Shown here piece after piece: positions 26,405-34,188 of a DNA stretch of 64,000 nt; within the stretch, counting starts at the first letter, position 1; each line of letters starts with the position of its first letter. The position numbers and the translations under genes were made by a program. The notes under the pieces were generated by a model. That model was given only the letters and a program-made list of their open reading frames with translations, was not told the DNA's origin and did not search any database. Location: assembly GCF_002302635.1 (NCBI RefSeq), contig NZ_CP022387.1, forward strand, positions 1,426,001 through 1,490,000, in the 5' to 3' direction. The stretch comes from Capnocytophaga stomatis. Its GTDB lineage: Bacteria > Bacteroidota > Bacteroidia > Flavobacteriales > Flavobacteriaceae.

Positions 26405-27144
26405 GAATGGCAAAAAATTGGTTGGAGCGTACTGAACTTCTTGTAAAATCGGAAGGGATTGAAAAACTTAAATCGGCAAATGTGTTGGTTGTGGGGCTTG
26501 GCGGTGTAGGCTCGTTTGCTGCGGAATTCATCGCCCGAAGTGGAGTAGGGAAGATGACCATTGTTGATGGCGATGTATTTGATATTACGAATATTAACAG
26601 GCAACTTCCTGCTTTGCAGAGTACTGTGGGCAAACCCAAAGCTGAGGTTTTAGCCTCTCGTTTGAAAGATATCAATCCGGATTTGGAACTCACCGTTCTA
26701 ACAGAATTTCTCTCTCCCGAAAGAGCTTTTGAGTTAGTATCTCCCGAGTTTGATTACGTGCTTGATTGCATTGACAGTATTACGCCAAAGCTGAATTTAA
26801 TCATTGCTTCTCGTCGGAAAAAAGTAAAACTCGTTAGTTGTATGGGAGCCGGTGGCGTGTTAGACCCTTCCAAGGTAAAAGTATCGGATATTAAAAACAC
26901 GCGTGATTGTCCACTGGCAAAAAATATTCGGAAACGCCTTAAAAAAGAAGGAATTACATCAGGATTCAAAGCTGTTTTTTCAACAGAAATTGCTCCGAAA
27001 GACACAATGCAGCAAACCGACGGCACAAACTACAAGAAATCTTTCTACGGAACGATTAGTTATATGCCTGCTGCTTTCGGGCTGCACGCTGCTGCCACAG
27101 TAATAAACTATTTGATAAACAAAGAATCGGAAATTGCTGATTAA
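26398..27144 (+). CDS. tcdA: tRNA threonylcarbamoyladenosine dehydratase
   Basis: 248 residues (245 from the alternative ATG at 26407, which begins MAKNWLERTELL). A ThiF/E1-like adenylating fold: VLVVGLGGVGSFAAEFIARSGVGKMTIVDGDVFDITNINRQLPA (nucleotide-binding glycine motif and N-R-Q), VLDCIDS, and a conserved CMGAGG segment. It dehydrates t6A37 in tRNAs to the cyclic ct6A form. The usual Cys and Lys positions appear present. It overlaps the upstream gene by a few bases (coupled). Confidence 0.92.
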   Translation: MLRMAKNWLERTELLVKSEGIEKLKSANVLVVGLGGVGSFAAEFIARSGVGKMTIVDGDVFDITNINRQLPALQSTVGKPKAEVLASRLKDINPDLELTVLTEFLSPERAFELVSPEFDYVLDCIDSITPKLNLIIASRRKKVKLVSCMGAGGVLDPSKVKVSDIKNTRDCPLAKNIRKRLKKEGITSGFKAVFSTEIAPKDTMQQTDGTNYKKSFYGTISYMPAAFGLHAAATVINYLINKESEIAD

Positions 27145-27198
27145 TTTTCCAAAGAAATTAATTTCAATTTTTATAAATTCTATAATTTTCTTTTTAAA

Positions 27199-27525
27199 AT
27201 GGATATAAAAAACGCTCAATTACAGGTAGATAACTGGATTAAGGAACACGGAGTTCGCTATTTTAACGAACTGACTAATATGGCTCAACTTACTGAAGAA
27301 GTAGGGGAGGTGGCTCGTATTATCGCTCGCAGATACGGTGAACAATCCGAAAAGGAAAGTGACAAAAATAAGGATTTGGGCGAGGAGCTTGCCGATGTAG
27401 TGTTTGTGGTACTTTGTCTTGCCAACCAAACGGGAATTGATTTGCAAGCTGCTTTTGACCGAAAAATGGACAAAAAAACTCAACGTGACCACGACCGTCA
27501 TCATAACAATGAAAAGTTGAAATAA
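27199..27525 (+). CDS. MazG-like nucleotide pyrophosphohydrolase
   Basis: 108 residues: a single MazG-type helical domain. The metal-binding acidic residues are in LTEEVGEVARII (E-E-x-x-E) and LGEELADVVFVVL (E-E-x-x-D), about 25-40 and 60-75. It hydrolyses non-canonical NTPs to NMP plus PPi. The protein is a short single-domain form. It lies 54 bp after tcdA, probably in the same operon, and is followed by a terminator. Confidence 0.9.
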   Translation: MDIKNAQLQVDNWIKEHGVRYFNELTNMAQLTEEVGEVARIIARRYGEQSEKESDKNKDLGEELADVVFVVLCLANQTGIDLQAAFDRKMDKKTQRDHDRHHNNEKLK

Positions 27526-27558
27526 AAGGCTGTCTGAGAAATCAGATAGCTTTTTTTA
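27524..27558 (+). terminator. Terminator after the MazG-like gene
   Basis: Stem GGCTGTCTGA / TCAGATAGCT (27528-27537 and 27542-27551), 4-nt loop GAAA, then seven Ts. Confidence 0.8.
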
Positions 27559-27604
27559 AATAAATTTTTCAACCTCAAAAATTTCCTAATACAGAAATAA
27601 TTCG

Positions 27605-27612
27605 TAACTTTG
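27605..27612 (+). promoter_or_regulatory. -7 box of pgk
   Basis: TAACTTTG, with a weak TTTC 19 bp upstream as -33 box, about 45 bp before the pgk ATG. Confidence 0.55.
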
Positions 27613-27653
27613 AGGCTCGAAAAGAAGTAAAATAATTTAATTCATTACATATT

Positions 27654-28847
27654 ATGATGAAAACCATTGACAATTTTAATTTCAAAGACAAAAAAGCACT
27701 TATCCGTGTGGATTTCAACGTGCCTTTAGATGAAAACTTTAAAGTAACCGACAATACACGTATCGAAGCTGCCAAACCAACTATCGAAAAAATATTAAAA
27801 GATGGTGGTAGCGTGGTGTTGATGAGTCATTTAGGTCGCCCGAAAGGAGAAAAAAATCAGAAATATTCGCTTAAACACATCGTTGATGAGGTTTCAAAAG
27901 AATTAGGAAAACCTGTTATTTTTGTTGATGATTGCGTAGGCGAAAGCGTAGAAAAAGCCGTTGCAGCTGCTCCAAGCGGAAGCGTAATTTTGTTGGAAAA
28001 TTTACGTTTTTATGCAGAGGAAGAAAAAGGAAATGAAGATTTTTCAGCGAAATTGGCAAAATTGGGAGATATTTACGTAAATGACGCTTTCGGAACGGCA
28101 CACCGAGCACACGCTTCTACAACTATCGTGGCAAAATTTTTCCCAAATAACAAATGTTTCGGATATTTGCTCGCCAAAGAGATTGAAAGTATCGACAAAG
28201 TGATGAAATCTGGCGAAAAACCCGTAACTGCTATTTTGGGAGGTTCAAAAGTTTCGTCAAAAATCACCATCATTGAAAATATTTTAGATAAAGTAGACCA
28301 TTTGATTATCGGTGGCGGAATGGCGTACACTTTCGTGAAAGCACAAGGCGGAAAAATCGGTGATTCTATCTGCGAGGACGATAAATTACAATTGGCTTTG
28401 GATATTTTGGCAAAAGCAAAAAGCAAAGGTGTTGAGGTGCATTTGCCGGTAGATGTGGTTGCTGCTGACGATTTCAATAACGATGCTAAAACACAAGTAG
28501 TTGATGTTACCAACATTCCTGACGGATGGCAAGGACTTGATGCAGGACCAAAAAGTTTGGCAAACTTTAAAGAAGTTATTTTAAAATCAAAAACCATTTT
28601 GTGGAACGGACCTGTGGGCGTGTTCGAAATGCCTACTTTTGCCAAAGGAACCATTGAAGTGGGGAATTTCATTGCTGAAGCTACCAAAAACGGAGCGTTT
28701 TCACTTGTAGGTGGAGGTGATTCTGTGGCTGCTGTGAAACAATTTGGCTTTGAAAACAAAGTAAGTTATGTTTCTACAGGTGGTGGAGCGATGCTTGAGA
28801 GCCTTGAAGGTAGAGTTCTACCGGGAATTCAGGCAATTTATGAATAA
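27654..28847 (+). CDS. pgk: Phosphoglycerate kinase
   Basis: 397 residues (396 if the second Met at 27657 is used). Glycolytic and gluconeogenic enzyme: 1,3-bisphosphoglycerate + ADP to 3-phosphoglycerate + ATP. Visible motifs: [42 protein letters not shown] (substrate site), and the nucleotide loop [28 protein letters not shown] and [14 protein letters not shown]. No oddities. Single gene between a promoter and a terminator. Confidence 0.97.
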   Translation: MMKTIDNFNFKDKKALIRVDFNVPLDENFKVTDNTRIEAAKPTIEKILKDGGSVVLMSHLGRPKGEKNQKYSLKHIVDEVSKELGKPVIFVDDCVGESVEKAVAAAPSGSVILLENLRFYAEEEKGNEDFSAKLAKLGDIYVNDAFGTAHRAHASTTIVAKFFPNNKCFGYLLAKEIESIDKVMKSGEKPVTAILGGSKVSSKITIIENILDKVDHLIIGGGMAYTFVKAQGGKIGDSICEDDKLQLALDILAKAKSKGVEVHLPVDVVAADDFNNDAKTQVVDVTNIPDGWQGLDAGPKSLANFKEVILKSKTILWNGPVGVFEMPTFAKGTIEVGNFIAEATKNGAFSLVGGGDSVAAVKQFGFENKVSYVSTGGGAMLESLEGRVLPGIQAIYE

Positions 28848-28880
28848 GTAAATTTTTCATAATATATATAGTTTAAATGG

Positions 28881-28915
28881 AAAAGATGTTATCCGTGTTT
28901 TTGGATAACATCTTT
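28881..28915 (+). terminator. Terminator after pgk
   Basis: AAAAGATGTTATCC / GGATAACATCTTTT stem (28881-28894, 28902-28915) with a short loop, T tail. Confidence 0.9.
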
Positions 28916-28936
28916 TTACTTTTACTGAGTCTTAGT

Positions 28937-29080
28937 TTACTTCTTCTCGCAATTACATTCTGTTGAATTCCAGCCTTCAATAAATCTCTCAATAGCATCG
29001 CCAGTTTTAACAATAGCAAAAATGGTAATTAAGACAACGAAAATAATTTTAAATACAGACCATTTTTTCTTCTTTTCCAT
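28937..29080 (-). CDS. Small single-pass membrane protein (paralogue A)
   Basis: 47 residues: MEKKKKWSVFKIIFVVLITI then FAIVKTGDAIERFIEGWNSTECNCEKK. One transmembrane helix (about 10-26), basic N-terminus, and two Cys close to the end. Its layout (MEK(K/R), hydrophobic helix, then 'G-x-AI-x-x-F') matches the next gene, so the two look like duplicates. It lies between pgk and gpsA on the opposite strand. Unknown function. Confidence 0.6.
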   Translation of the reverse strand: MEKKKKWSVFKIIFVVLITIFAIVKTGDAIERFIEGWNSTECNCEKK

Positions 29081-29110
29081 AACATTCTGATTTATAATAT
29101 TAAACAAAGA

Positions 29111-29239
29111 TTATTGGCTAATTGAGTTTTGATAATTAGCTACAAATTTTCCGATGGCGTATCCCACTTGATAAGCAAAGAAAATACCTAAGACAATCAT
29201 CAGAATAAATTTTGATAATGACATTCTTCTTTTCTCCAT
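29111..29239 (-). CDS. Small single-pass membrane protein (paralogue B)
   Basis: 42 residues: MEKRRMSLSKFILMIVLGIF then FAYQVGYAIGKFVANYQNSISQ. One transmembrane helix, basic N-terminus and a soluble tail with 'G-x-AI-x-KF'. It lies 30 bp upstream of paralogue A (same strand), so the two are probably co-transcribed. No name can be given. Confidence 0.6.
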   Translation of the reverse strand: MEKRRMSLSKFILMIVLGIFFAYQVGYAIGKFVANYQNSISQ

Positions 29240-29575
29240 ATATTTTCAAGTTTTGTGATTTCTTTGGCAATTATATAAATATTTTTTGATAAAAGCAATA
29301 ATATGTTGTATATATTTCTTGTTTCTGATAAATATGATAAGAATAATATATCATTGAAAAGTAAATTATTTAACTGAAAAAATTTCAATCTAATTTTTTT
29401 ACGATATATTTTGAATCAGAATGATATATTTTTAATTAAAAAGTTATCTGTGTTGTTTTTCTGGGATTTTGCTCTTGCAGACTTACCTTTTTGCCTGAAA
29501 AATTATGGTTAAAAGCATATTTTGTGCATTGAAAAATCTTTCATAACTTAGCTACCTTAAAAATGACTTCTATCT
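29240..29575. other. AT-rich gap before gpsA
   Basis: About 336 bp with no gene that I can see. It holds the putative gpsA promoter at its right end and, presumably, the promoter of the two small minus-strand genes at its left end. Confidence 0.5.
29521..29551 (+). promoter_or_regulatory. Putative gpsA promoter
   Basis: TTTG (29521-29524), 19 bp, TAACTTAG (one mismatch to TAnnTTTG), 25 bp before the ATG. Confidence 0.5.
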
Positions 29576-30577
29576 ATGGAAAAAGAGTTAAAAGTTTCGG
29601 TCATCGGGGGAGGAAGTTGGGCAACGGCATTGACTAAGATATTAACTACCAACCTTTCGCAGGTGTGTTGGTATATGCGTAATAGTTCGGCAATTGAACA
29701 TATCAAGAAAACAAATCACAATCCCAATTACATAACCGACGTTGAGTTTGATATAAATAAGTTGAAGCTAACAGATGACATCAATGAGGCTGTTGCTTAT
29801 GGCGATTACTTGGTTTTTGCCATTCCGTCGGCGTTTTTAAGTTCGGAGCTTGAAAAATTAAACCTTTCGTTGTCGGATAAAAATGTTTTCTCTGCCATTA
29901 AAGGCATCGAACCCAAAAGCGGACTGATTGTCGGTGAATATTTTCATAAACTACACCAAGTGCCTTACGATAACATCGGAGTGATTGCCGGTCCGTGCCA
30001 CGCTGAAGAAGTTGCCCTCGAAAGGTTATCCTATTTAACCATTGCGTGTTTCGACCAAGAGAAAGCAGCTACCTTTGCGGAGGCAATGAAAACTTATTTT
30101 GTTAAAACGAAGATATCAGATGACGTTATCGGGATTGAATATGCCGCAATGTTGAAGAACATTTACGCTATCGCAGCCGGAATTGCCCACGGACTGGGAT
30201 ATGGTGACAATTTCCAAAGTGTGTTGATGAGTAACGCGATACGCGAAATGCGTAGATACATTAAAAGAATCCATAAAATTAAACGAAACATCAATAACTC
30301 AGCTTATTTAGGGGATTTATTAGTTACGAGTTACTCTCTTTTTAGTCGGAACAGGACATTCGGGAATATGATTGGCAAGGGCTATACTGTAAAGAGTGCA
30401 ATTATGGAGATGAATATGGTTGCTGAAGGATATTATGCTGTAAAAAGTGCTTATGAAATTAATAATAAACATACGAGAAAGAGTCGTACTCCCATTTTAG
30501 ATGCAGTGTATGAGATTTTGTATGAAAATAAGAAAGCAAAAAGGGTCTTTGCTGAGCTTGTAAATGAGTTGAATTAA
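29576..30577 (+). CDS. gpsA: Glycerol-3-phosphate dehydrogenase (NAD(P)+)
   Basis: 333 residues. The N-terminal Rossmann motif VIGGGSWATALTKIL is followed by the GpsA signatures SAIKGIEP, GPCHAEEVA, and the catalytic Lys region IEYAAMLKNIYAIAAGIAHGLGYGDN, with LGDLLVTSYSLFSRNRTFG. It makes sn-glycerol-3-phosphate for phospholipids. Complete and typical in length. Confidence 0.95.
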   Translation: MEKELKVSVIGGGSWATALTKILTTNLSQVCWYMRNSSAIEHIKKTNHNPNYITDVEFDINKLKLTDDINEAVAYGDYLVFAIPSAFLSSELEKLNLSLSDKNVFSAIKGIEPKSGLIVGEYFHKLHQVPYDNIGVIAGPCHAEEVALERLSYLTIACFDQEKAATFAEAMKTYFVKTKISDDVIGIEYAAMLKNIYAIAAGIAHGLGYGDNFQSVLMSNAIREMRRYIKRIHKIKRNINNSAYLGDLLVTSYSLFSRNRTFGNMIGKGYTVKSAIMEMNMVAEGYYAVKSAYEINNKHTRKSRTPILDAVYEILYENKKAKRVFAELVNELN

Positions 30578-30603
30578 TGATTGATGATTTTTGTAATTTC
30601 TTT

Positions 30604-31248
30604 ACCTAAAAAGGAAATTTAAATTAATGTTCTTGTTTTTATTTAATACAGTTTGTCAGGCTGAGCGTAGTCGAAGCCATTTTTGTTGCTCAATCTTCGA
30701 CTCCGCTCAGATTGACAGAGTTCCAATTTGCTTAAAAAGGTAATTCAAATAAATGTTCTTGTTTTTATTTAATACAGTTTGTCAGGCTGAGCGTAGTCGA
30801 AGCCCTTTTTTTGTTCAATCTTCGACTCCGCTCAGATTGACAGAGTGTTGATTTGCTTAAAAAGGCAATTCAAACAGATGTTCTTGTTTTTATTTAATAC
30901 AGTCTGTCAGGCTGAGCGTAGTCAAAACCCTTTTTGTTGCTCAATCTTCGACTCCGCTCAGATTGACAGAGTGTTGATTTGCCTAAAAAGGTAATTCAAA
31001 TAAATGTTCTTGTTTTTATTTAATACAGTTTGTCAGGCTGAGCGTAGTCGAAGCCATTTTTGTTGCTCAATCTTCAACTCCACTCAGATTGACAGAGTGT
31101 TGATTTGCCTAAAAAGGTAATTCAAATAAATGTTCTTGTTTTTATTTAATACAGTTTGTCAGGCTGAGCGTAGTCGAAGCCATTTTTGTTGCTCAATCTT
31201 CGACTCCGCTCAGATTGACAGAGTGTTGATTTGCTTAAAAAGGTAATT
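30604..31248. repeat. Five-copy 126-bp tandem REP array
   Basis: Five near-identical units of 125-126 bp; the ATGTTCTTG start occurs at 30627, 30753, 30878, 31004 and 31130. Each has an inverted pair: TGTCAGGCTGAGCGTAGTCG... and ...CGACTCCGCTCAGATTGACA, around a ~20-bp loop, so each makes an imperfect hairpin. A last partial unit follows. The core CTGAGCGTAGTCGAAG recurs at 61.4 kb. Fills the gap between gpsA and the DUF6261-like gene. Confidence 0.9.
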
Positions 31249-31385
31249 TGTTTTACGATTTATAAAATTAAAACAACAAAAACAAATCTCCTTTTTGTGT
31301 CAAATAAAATATTTTAGAATGATAAAGATATAAATCTATATATAAATAAAAATAAATAAACAAAGTTAAATTAAATTTATAAGTT

Positions 31386-32150
31386 ATGAGAAATAGTAAT
31401 TTAATAGCCTTAGATGTTTCTAAGTTGTATAATGCTGAATTGGCTCAGTTGATAACTCGTTTTTTAGATGATTTTTTAAAAAGTAACTTAGATTTAGAGC
31501 ACGATGCTGATTTTAAAAGAGTGTTAGAGTCATTGAAGTCTCAATTACCTACTTTTAATGCTGCATCTGACCAAATCAGAGGAAGTAGTGATTCTTCCAA
31601 AATTAGAAAAGCTGATTATGAAAGAGGATTTGCATTTAAAGCATTAAGTAATGCATTAAAAGCATATCAAAAAACAAATGAACCAAATGAAAAAGATGCT
31701 TATGAGGCACTTAATTTGATTGTTTCAGAATATAAAGGGATAAACAGTAACAGTTATGAGGTTCAGACAAATCGTTTGGCTAATCTGGTAGAGCGTTTGC
31801 AGAGTAATGCTTATAAAAATCACGTAAAGGAACTTTCTATTGAAAAATTTGTAATTCGTTTGTCAAATGCAAATACTCATTTTGATGAATTATTTGCAAA
31901 ACGCTCTTTTGAGATTTCCCAACGACAAAACTATGATACAAAAAGCCTTAGAAAAGCTATCTTAGAAGATTATAGAAAGTTAGTAAACTATGTAGCTGCT
32001 ATTGCTGAGGTTCGTGAGAATAGTTTTTATAAAGATACATTAGTAATTATTAATAACTCTCGTAAATATTTTGCAGATACAATACTTGCAAGACGAACTA
32101 AAAAGAAAGAAGCTAAAAAGGAAGATAAAAATAAGGAAAATGAAATGTAG
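31386..32150 (+). CDS. DUF6261-like helical protein, copy 1
   Basis: 254 residues, all helix; no membrane or signal segment. A highly charged, Lys-rich C-terminus (RRTKKKEAKKEDKNKENEM). The pattern of amphipathic helices, the NSYEVQTNRLANLVERLQ block and the 'NTHFDELFAKR' helix align with the product of the gene at 58929, so they are paralogues. I assign the pair to DUF6261 from memory; function unknown. The gene directly follows the five-copy repeat array. Confidence 0.7.
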   Translation: MRNSNLIALDVSKLYNAELAQLITRFLDDFLKSNLDLEHDADFKRVLESLKSQLPTFNAASDQIRGSSDSSKIRKADYERGFAFKALSNALKAYQKTNEPNEKDAYEALNLIVSEYKGINSNSYEVQTNRLANLVERLQSNAYKNHVKELSIEKFVIRLSNANTHFDELFAKRSFEISQRQNYDTKSLRKAILEDYRKLVNYVAAIAEVRENSFYKDTLVIINNSRKYFADTILARRTKKKEAKKEDKNKENEM

Positions 32151-32257
32151 ATAACTAAAAAGGGGTTCTTTATTATTTGTATTAATAATGTTGTGTATAA
32201 ATATTAATATAGGATTAGGCTTTTGTAGATACGATAAACAATTAAATTAACAATACT

Positions 32258-33361
32258 ATGTTTAAATTAAAACGAATATTTTCAGTTGCTTTACTGTCTT
32301 TACTTGTTTGGAGTTGTGAAGATAAAAAAAGTATTCCTGTTGAATCTTCTGATTTAAAAGAAGAAAAGTCATTCACCTTTTCAACTTGGATAACATACAA
32401 TCCGCAACGGACTGCTGACAGTTATCACGAAGAATTTAAGAAATACAAAACACACGGAATTACAGAGGTTTTAGTAAATACAGAAGCCGATGCAGAGGCA
32501 CTCAAATGGCTTGTTCCTATTGCAAAAGCCGAAGGAATTAAACTGCACGCTTGGATAATGACTGTAAATCGCCCAGGAGATAAAGTAGCGTTAGAAAATC
32601 CTGAATGGTATATGGTTAGCAGGGAAGGCAAATCGTGCCACGATGTCCGTCCGTATGTAGATTACTATCAGTGGTTATGTCCCACGCGTAAGGAATCGCG
32701 AGAGCATATCCTGAATTTGGTGAGCGAACTTGCAGAAGTGGAAGGCATAGAGAGTGTTCACTTGGATTATATTCGTTTTCCTGATATTTATCTCCCGATT
32801 GGGCTGTTGCCAAATTATAATCTTGTTCAGGAAGAAGAACTACCGCAATTTGATTTCTGTTACTGTGATGCGTGTACCTCTGAATTCGAGAAATTACATC
32901 ATAAGAACCCAAAATCATTCTCAAATCCGGCTATTGATATGGAATGGAAGCAATTTCGTTTGAATAAAATACGTGATTTGGTTAACGAGGCTTCGGAAAT
33001 AGTTCGTAAAAAGGGTAAAAAGATTACAGCAGCTGTATTTCCATATCCTGAAATGGCTGACCATATGGTAAGACAGCGATGGGATAAATGGAATATAGAC
33101 CGCGTATATCCGATGATATATCATAACTTCTATAATGAGGAAACCGATTGGGTAGGATTTGCAACAAGGCAAGGAGTTGAGGATTTGAAAAACAATAATA
33201 CCGAATTGCATACGGGAATTTATGTGCCACCAATTTCGGCAGACGAGTTAAGACAAGCGATTTTGTTTGCCAAAGAAAACGGAGCCACAGGAGTTTCCTT
33301 TTATGATGGTCCTGAAATTACGGAAGAACAGTTGAAAGTAATTCAAGAGCTAAGCAAATAA
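32258..33361 (+). CDS. Lipoprotein with GHL10-type (DUF187-like) glycosidase domain
   Basis: 367 residues. Signal peptide with lipobox VWSC. The rest is a TIM-barrel-like domain related to GHL10/DUF187: FSTWITYNPQRTADSY, HAWIMTVNR, LDYIRFPD (about residue 170; the Asp is the usual candidate catalytic residue), VYPMIYHNFYNEETDWV, and GVSFYDGPEIT near the end. Such proteins act on, or resemble enzymes acting on, polysaccharides. CEDKKS after the Cys is acidic but not a clear surface signal. A 15-bp inverted repeat (33369-33432) follows the stop. Confidence 0.75.
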   Translation: MFKLKRIFSVALLSLLVWSCEDKKSIPVESSDLKEEKSFTFSTWITYNPQRTADSYHEEFKKYKTHGITEVLVNTEADAEALKWLVPIAKAEGIKLHAWIMTVNRPGDKVALENPEWYMVSREGKSCHDVRPYVDYYQWLCPTRKESREHILNLVSELAEVEGIESVHLDYIRFPDIYLPIGLLPNYNLVQEEELPQFDFCYCDACTSEFEKLHHKNPKSFSNPAIDMEWKQFRLNKIRDLVNEASEIVRKKGKKITAAVFPYPEMADHMVRQRWDKWNIDRVYPMIYHNFYNEETDWVGFATRQGVEDLKNNNTELHTGIYVPPISADELRQAILFAKENGATGVSFYDGPEITEEQLKVIQELSK

Positions 33362-33368
33362 ATTTAAG

Positions 33369-33432
33369 CTATTTCTGTTTGCCCGATAAGGCAGATTGAT
33401 TTTGGTTTGCTTTGTTTGGTAAACAGAAATAG
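33369..33432 (+). terminator. Long-loop inverted repeat after the GHL10-like gene
   Basis: CTATTTCTGTTT (33369-33380) pairs with AAACAGAAATAG (33421-33432), extended by G-U/C pairs; the loop is about 40 nt and itself folds in part. It may be a terminator or a small regulatory structure in front of the next gene. Confidence 0.4.
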
Positions 33433-33469
33433 GATTTTTAAAATGAATTAACCTCAAAATTTATACCTT

Positions 33470-33946
33470 ATGAAGAGAATCATAATAGCTTTGCTTGTTA
33501 CAGTTGCCTCAGTGTCTTTCTCATATTCACAAGAAATTGAAATTAAAAAAACATTTGGCGAGAATAGATTCTATCAAGATGGAAAGCGACTGTATATGAA
33601 GGATGTAATTGCACTGATGGAAAACAATCAGGAAGCTTGGGCACTTATGAAACAAGCCAAGAAAAACTATGATATAAATATGCCTATTGCTTTAGCAGGA
33701 GGTGGTTTGATTGGCTGGAATTTGGTAAAATTAATGGTGGGAGGTAAACCGAATTGGGTTTCATCCGGAATTGGAGTTGTACTAACCGGAATTTCTATCA
33801 AGATAAACTCAAATATAAATAAGAAGTCAAAAAAGGCTGTTGAAATTTATAATTCTTCTTTGGTTAGGGGTAGTTTATATTCATTCCAACCTGAATTCAA
33901 GCTTATTACCAACGAAAGGGGAGTGGGTTTGTGTGTTAAATTTTAG
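33470..33946 (+). CDS. Small secreted/periplasmic protein with helix pair
   Basis: 158 residues. Signal peptide MKRIIIALLVTVASVSFSYS cut near residue 20. Then a charged helical region (KTFGENRFYQDGKRLYMKDV..), two hydrophobic helix-like segments around 75-105 (LAGGGLIGWNLVKLMVGG..VSSGIGVVLTGI) and a strand-rich end with LCVKF. The C-terminal aromatic-rich end hints at membrane contact. No family recognised. Precedes the first SusCD operon. Confidence 0.65.
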   Translation: MKRIIIALLVTVASVSFSYSQEIEIKKTFGENRFYQDGKRLYMKDVIALMENNQEAWALMKQAKKNYDINMPIALAGGGLIGWNLVKLMVGGKPNWVSSGIGVVLTGISIKINSNINKKSKKAVEIYNSSLVRGSLYSFQPEFKLITNERGVGLCVKF

Positions 33947-34042
33947 AAATTGCCGTTTATATTTCTTGTAAAAGCTAATTTAGGTTAGTTTATTTCAAAA
34001 GGAATTGGTTTTAAAAATATTTTTAATAAAAAGGGTTAATTA

Positions 34043-34075
34043 TTTGTTTTTTCTGTTATTTTTGTGTTACATTTG
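34043..34075 (+). promoter_or_regulatory. Promoter of the first SusC operon
   Basis: TTTG (34043-34046), 21 bp, TACATTTG (34068-34075), about 115 bp before the ATG, giving a long AT-rich leader. Confidence 0.6.
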
Positions 34076-34188
34076 CCTTTTGTATTCAAAATTTATTGCT
34101 TTTGATTAATGAAAATTTATTGAATAAATATCCATTTTCATAAAAAAGTGAATTATAATTATTTTTTTAACATAAAAACTGGCTTCGT

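Noticed and set aside
28073-28759. Long minus-strand open frame opposite pgk
   Set aside because: It is fully antisense to a complete phosphoglycerate kinase and its peptide is Ser/Pro/Phe-rich without family motifs; it is a by-product of the codon bias of pgk.
30604-31248. CRISPR array
   Set aside because: The units are nearly identical over 126 bp with no variable spacers and no cas genes; it is a tandem REP array.
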